Shown here in pieces: positions 46,801 to 52,800 of a stretch of 53,617 nucleotides of DNA. Both the position numbers and the translations under genes were made by a program. Each line of letters starts with the position of its first letter. The stretch's first letter is position 1. Origin of the DNA: an uncultured Christensenellaceae bacterium (GTDB taxonomy: Bacteria; Bacillota; Clostridia; Christensenellales; UBA3700); assembly GCA_944383905.1 (NCBI GenBank), contig CALWRI010000012.1, forward strand, positions 1-53,617, given 5' to 3'. The notes under the pieces are model-generated. The model was given only the letters and a program-made list of their open reading frames with translations, made no database searches and had not been told where the DNA came from.

Positions 46801-49800
46801 TCCGCTCAACGCGAACACGCTGTTGCTCAACGTCGCTTTCTTACCCGCGGAAGCAAATTTCACAAAACCTATTTCGGACGCTCCGTCCGCGTTTGCCGCG
46901 CCGACGAGACCTCCGACGTATACGTTGAACACCGTCGTGAGTCTTATCGTGGAAGCGTAAACGAAGAAGCCTCCCCATCCCGTTGCTTTGAGTCCGGAAG
47001 CGGATCCTCCGTCCAGCATACCGACGACGCCGCCTGCGGCAAGACTGCTCGCGCCGCCGGAATTGACGCCGTAATTTACGTTGGATTTGACTGCCGCGCC
47101 CGAAAGTTCACCTGCATTGTATCCGACGGACGCACCCCATATACTTATCCCCGAAACCGTGACGTAATCCGTGACCGACGCGGGATCCGTGCCAAGTCTC
47201 GTCATATAATCGTTTTGCGCTATCTCCGTGCCTATCTGCGCGTTCATATCGTACGCTTCGCCGTAGTTTGCGCCGAGAACGCCGCCGTAGATCGCTTCTT
47301 CCGCTCCGTCGACGGAAACTCCGCTGTATTCCGACAGCGTAAAGTTCCTGACCGTGCCCGACGCGGCGTTGGTGCCGACTATGCCGCCGAATATTATGTC
47401 GTCGCCGTTCTGACTTCTGATCTTCACGGAATTCGTCGTCGTTGAATTGTCGTACGTTATGTTTTCGACCGTGCCGAAGTTGGCGCCGACGAGCATACCC
47501 GTCGTGACCTTTTGAGCCATATAGAATGCGTATCCGCTTGTCGTGCCGGAGACGTTTGCGTGCGCGATGGCAAAATTCCTGACCGTGCCGTAGTTGACCG
47601 CGATAAGACCGCCGACCGCACCCGTTTGCCCTCTTCCGGCGTCGGTCTGAACGTATCCGCCGCTGCCGGAGCTCGCGTTGTCGTTGCCTCTGTCTCCGAG
47701 TTGCAACGTATAGTTGCCGTTGAGATCTCCGACCCAGCTGAACATCAACTTGTTGCCGTTGCCCTCGAGAACTTTTTCCTCTCTCATCGTGACGTAACCG
47801 TTCATCGGTTTGTCGATGACGATATTGCCCGTAACGTTGCCCTTCTTCGCGCCCGCGTAAAGCTGATTTGCGCCCACGCCGTCAACAAAGCAGAACAGCA
47901 GGCTGTTTTCTATGCCCGTGCCACTCTCCCAATCGTTTTCCGTGCCTTGCGATATATCTACGGTATATTCCGCAAAGAATTCGATGACAGGAACGTAAGT
48001 TCCCGTACCGTTGACGCGCGTACCGTCTACAGAATACAAACACGAACCCGACGAGGAATAACTGCCCGACGTCAGAAGCTCCGAAGAAAGCGTCTGTCCT
48101 TCGTATTTATGATAATATATTCCTATCGTAAGACCGTATGCCCCTGCGAACGCGCCGAGATCAATGCCCACCTCCGCTCCGCCCGCCGAGGACGAAAGCT
48201 GCCTCGAAACGATGAAATCCGCATTGCCGTCGTCACTGTAATCGCTGACCTTGAACAAAACTCCGGTCGTAGCCGAAACGTCGGCGCTTGCGCTGTATCC
48301 GTACATCGAGACGGTGCCCGTGTCCTGCGTAAACCACGGAATCTGCGGATCTCCGTCTTCGCCGTTTTCGTAATAATGCGCCGCCGCGCCCTCTATCGCG
48401 CCGCTCGCTATGCCCGAAGTCGCGCCCGAAACGAGACCTCTGTATCCGCCGTACATCGCAGACGGATATACGCCCGCGTAAACGCCGGAAATTACGGTGG
48501 GCGCAAGGCTCTCTCCCGCGACCTGCGCATTGCCTCCGCTTTGCGCGCCCGTGTTTATAATGCCTACTATTCCGCCCGAATAACCGGTGCCGCTCGCGAC
48601 GGTCGTTCTCATATCCGACCCCGCCGTACCGACGTCGGTCAGAGAGCCGCCGTCCTGACTGCCGACAACGCCGCCTATCGCCGCGATCGAAGTCGCGTTC
48701 GCGGTAAGAGTCGCGGAGTTGAAATTCACGGTAACGTCGGTCACGTTGCCGCTGTTCTTTCCTATCGCGCCGCCCGCGAAAACCTTGTTTGACGTTACCG
48801 TATAAACGCCCTCGACGTTTACCGCGCTGCCGTTGACGTCCGCATAGTTCACGCCGATAAGCACGCCGAACGCTTCAACGGACGCGCTTGCGCCGTACAT
48901 CGCCGCTCCGACGTTTGTCAGTTCTCCTTCGTTTACGCCGGCGAAAAGTCCGAAGGCGTCTCCGCTCGGGCTAAGATTCGCATTCGCGACGACGTTTACG
49001 TTGATTACCTGCGCGCGGTTGACGGCAAAGAAGCCGCCCGTCACCGTCGATCCGTTGTATTCCGCACTCGGGAGAGTGCCCGACACGGTCAACGTGTTGC
49101 CCGTGCCGATAAGTATCTTCTTTGCGGAGCTCTCCGCGCGTAAAGTCGCGGTTGCGGAGTCGAGCGAGAACGCTGCGCCCGAAGCCAGCGTCGCTTTGTG
49201 CGCGCCCGCATAAGAAGCGTAAGCGCCGTCGCTATCTCCTCTCATGAAGTCGACAAGCTGATCTACCTGTCCGTCCGAAATGCTGACGGTATAATCAATG
49301 AGCAGATCGAGCACGGGCACGCAGAGAGAGCTGTTTGCGTAACCGCCGCCTATCGCGAGGGTATATACGTCCGCCGCCAGAGTCGGCGTGCCGGCGTATC
49401 CTTTGTCGACCGCGAGATCTCCCTGCTCGTCGTAATAATTGTACGTCGCGACGAAAGTCACCTCGCTCATATTCACTATCTGCGAACGCATGAACGCGAT
49501 GGATTTTTCCGCGCCGTTCACCGTAATCGTGCGCTCGGTAAGGAATTCCGCCGCGCCGTCGTTGCTGAAATCGGAGATCTTGAAAAGCAGACCTTCCGCC
49601 GCCGCTGCCGTGCCGCGACCGTACATCGAAAGCGCATTCGCCTGCGCCGTCGTCCACGGTATCGCATAATCGGCAACTTCGTCGGGATAGATAGCTGCAA
49701 TGCCTTCAAGCGCGCCGCTCGCGAATTCTCCGTCTGCCGCCGCGCCGGAAATAAGTCCCGTATAACCGCTTTCCGCGTTTACGTTCATCGCGTATACCGA

Positions 49801-52800
49801 GTTGGCTATGTTCGTCAAAGACGTCTTCGTCGCCGTTATTCCCGCGACGCTGTCCGTATTTCCCACATTGGCAAGACCGATAACGCCGCCCGCGTAACCC
49901 GCGCCGACAAGCACGACGGAGCTGTTGTAACCCGTCGTCTGGACGTCGGAAAGGCTTGCCGAATCCTGAAGACCTATCGCGCCGCCCAGTACCGCAAGCG
50001 TGCCGCCCGAATTGGTAAGAGCGATCGCGCCGCCGTCGAAATTAACGACCGTGCCGTCCGCTACTCCCCTGTTGATACCGACCGCGCCGCCCGCATAGCT
50101 TATTCCGCCGCCCGATACGCTGACGCTGCCGTTCAAAGTCGCGGACGACGTAGATACCGTGCCGTTGTTTATGCCGACCAGCGAGCCGTAGACCGCCGCC
50201 CCGGTAGCGGAAAGCGAAACGTTGCCGTTTACCGTAACCGTACACGCCGAGATCGTGCCGTTGTTTACGCCGACGAGGTGCGAATATGCGAGGTTGTCGC
50301 CTGTCGAATAAGTCTTGTTTCCGTCGACGGTGACTTTGAGAGCGTATATCGACGAGTTGTTGACCGCGATAAATTCCGCGGTCGCGTAACTCTGACTTGC
50401 TTCGTCCCACACCTGCGCGTAAGAGGTCGCGTCGCCGGTAACGCTTATCGACATTCCGCCGTTGTGACTGCCGTCGAGTCCGTAAGGCTTGTCGAACACG
50501 ATGTTCCTGCCGCCGCTCACCGTCCACGGGTCGCCGCTGTTGTCGCCGTAGCCGCCGCTCGCGCCCGCGCACAAAGCCTTATATCCGTTGTTCGGGTTCA
50601 TATGCTCAAAGCCCGCCGACTCGCCGCTCAGGAAGAGGGTCAGCGCGTCGTCTGCGTTGGTCGCATCGCCTGCGGACACGCCGCTTTGCAGGTTCATTCT
50701 GTATATCAGTTCAACGCCCACTACGGGCGCGAGATAGTCGGGGTTGGACGACGCGTCGTTGTTCTGCATGTAAAGCCCCGCGTCGAAAGTATAAGCGTAA
50801 CTGCCGTTGTTGTTGTTTTCGTAAGTCCACGCCGTGGCAAACGTTTCGCCCGAATTCAGCGGCGAGCCGTAATTCACGAAATTCCGATAACCGGAGTCGT
50901 AAGGCATAAGCGCCCAGTTGCCGCTGTAAGCAAAGCTGGTGACGGTAAATCTGTAAATGTTTGTTGTCGGCGCCCAGTAGACGTCGGTGAGTATTTTTGA
51001 AACGAAAGCGTCGGACGCGTCCTGCACCGTGTAGACCTGACCTCTGATAAGATCTGTCGACACGTACTTTCCGCTCGCGCCCGTCGTGCCCGCCGCGTAA
51101 CCGGCAAGGGTCATCACCCCTTTCGTCGGGCTGAACCAGCCGACCGCCTCGTCAAGGTTGGGAGCCGCCGCGACGAGACCGTTTATGTAAGGATTGGTCG
51201 CCGCGTTGTAAATCGGGCTTGCCGTGATGAGTCCGGCGAAAAGACCTGTATAAGAATTCGCGTTGGTCTGCACCCTCATTTTCGAGGAGTACAGCCAGTT
51301 GCCGAAAGGATCCGCTTGTGTCTGCGTAAGGGTCAGAACGTTGCCCTGAGTGGAGACCGACCCGCTGTTGACGCCCGCGCCGATAAAGCCGCCGACGTAG
51401 TTGCCGTAAGTCGACCCCGCCGTCGCCTGCACCGTCGCGTCGTAACTGCCGTTCAGCACCGCCGTCTGCAAGGTGCCCGCGCCGGTATTCACGCCGATAA
51501 CGCCGCCGAGGAACGCCTGTTTCGCGCTGCCGGATACCGTCATGTTTCCCGCGACGTTCTGCGTGATGCCCGACATGTTTCCGCAGTTGTAACCGACCGC
51601 GCCGCCCAGATATAAAAGCGAAGTCGGGCTGCTGCCGGAAAGCTCGACCGCGCTTGTCGATATCACCGCGGGAGCTATCGTTCCGTAGTTCACGCCGGCA
51701 ACGAAACCGTACGCGGTATTCCCGCTCGCGGAGATCGTGCCGCGCGCGACTGAATAAGCTATGCTGAGATTTACTATCGTACCTCTGTTTACCGCGATAA
51801 AATCGCTTAAAGCGTTTATTCCGTCAACGCTTACAGCGGTATTGTTGAGACCCGTGACGGTGATCTGCTTGAGTCCGCCGTCTATCGTTTTCCAGCTGCG
51901 CAGTTCACGCTGAGATGCAGAAGAATTGTCAAGAGTATGCGCTTTATTCAGAACAAGCGCGTTCGCGTACGCGTATGCAAAATTTGCTCCCGCGTTGACT
52001 CCTGCAAATGCGTCGAATGCTGCGGAATCCGTAAAGTTCTGCATAAGCAGGCTGTAATCGTATTCCACCGCCGTTCTTGCCGCGGAAGGTATGACTGCCA
52101 GTCCGCCGTAAGTGACGTTTGCACTCTCATAAGTTGCGCTTCCCGTAGCGTAAGACGGCGCGCCGTTTACATAGCTCTGCGTGCCGTATATGAAATAGTT
52201 GCCTGCGTTTATGCCGCTGACATTGTCAAAGTTGATATTCTGTCTGAGACCGCTTACCCAGCCGCCGTCCGACCGCTGCTCAGCATCCCATATATAGCTT
52301 ACCGTTGCGCCTACAGAAGTAAGGTCTGTCGAATTGTTTTCCGTCATCTGCCCTTCAAAGCGCGTGTTTATAGACGTTATCTCGTTTATGTAATCGTTTG
52401 AATTGTTCGTGCCGTAACCGAACTTCGGAATATCCGCAGACGTTATAGGCTGAGACGAATTCAGTTCGCTTGCATTCCAGGTCCTGAAATTTACGTTTTG
52501 AGCGCTTGCGAGATCTCCGCCGTAAGAAGCAACGAAGTTTACGTTTGAGTTTGTCGTTCCTTGACCGCAAACTATACCTGCATAATTGCCTGTTTCAGGG
52601 TATTGCGCGCTGTTCATAACACCATAGCTGCCCCTGCTGAGGTCAGTCATGTCGTGAGCTTCGGCTTTTATGTAAAGATAATCCGTTTCGAGAGTTATAT
52701 TTGTTACCGTAGAAGGCGCAAACGTCCAGTTCTGCCCGTTAAGCTCCAGCACAATCGGAGAAGAAGTGATATTCGTTATGCCTGTGATAACCCCGGTATA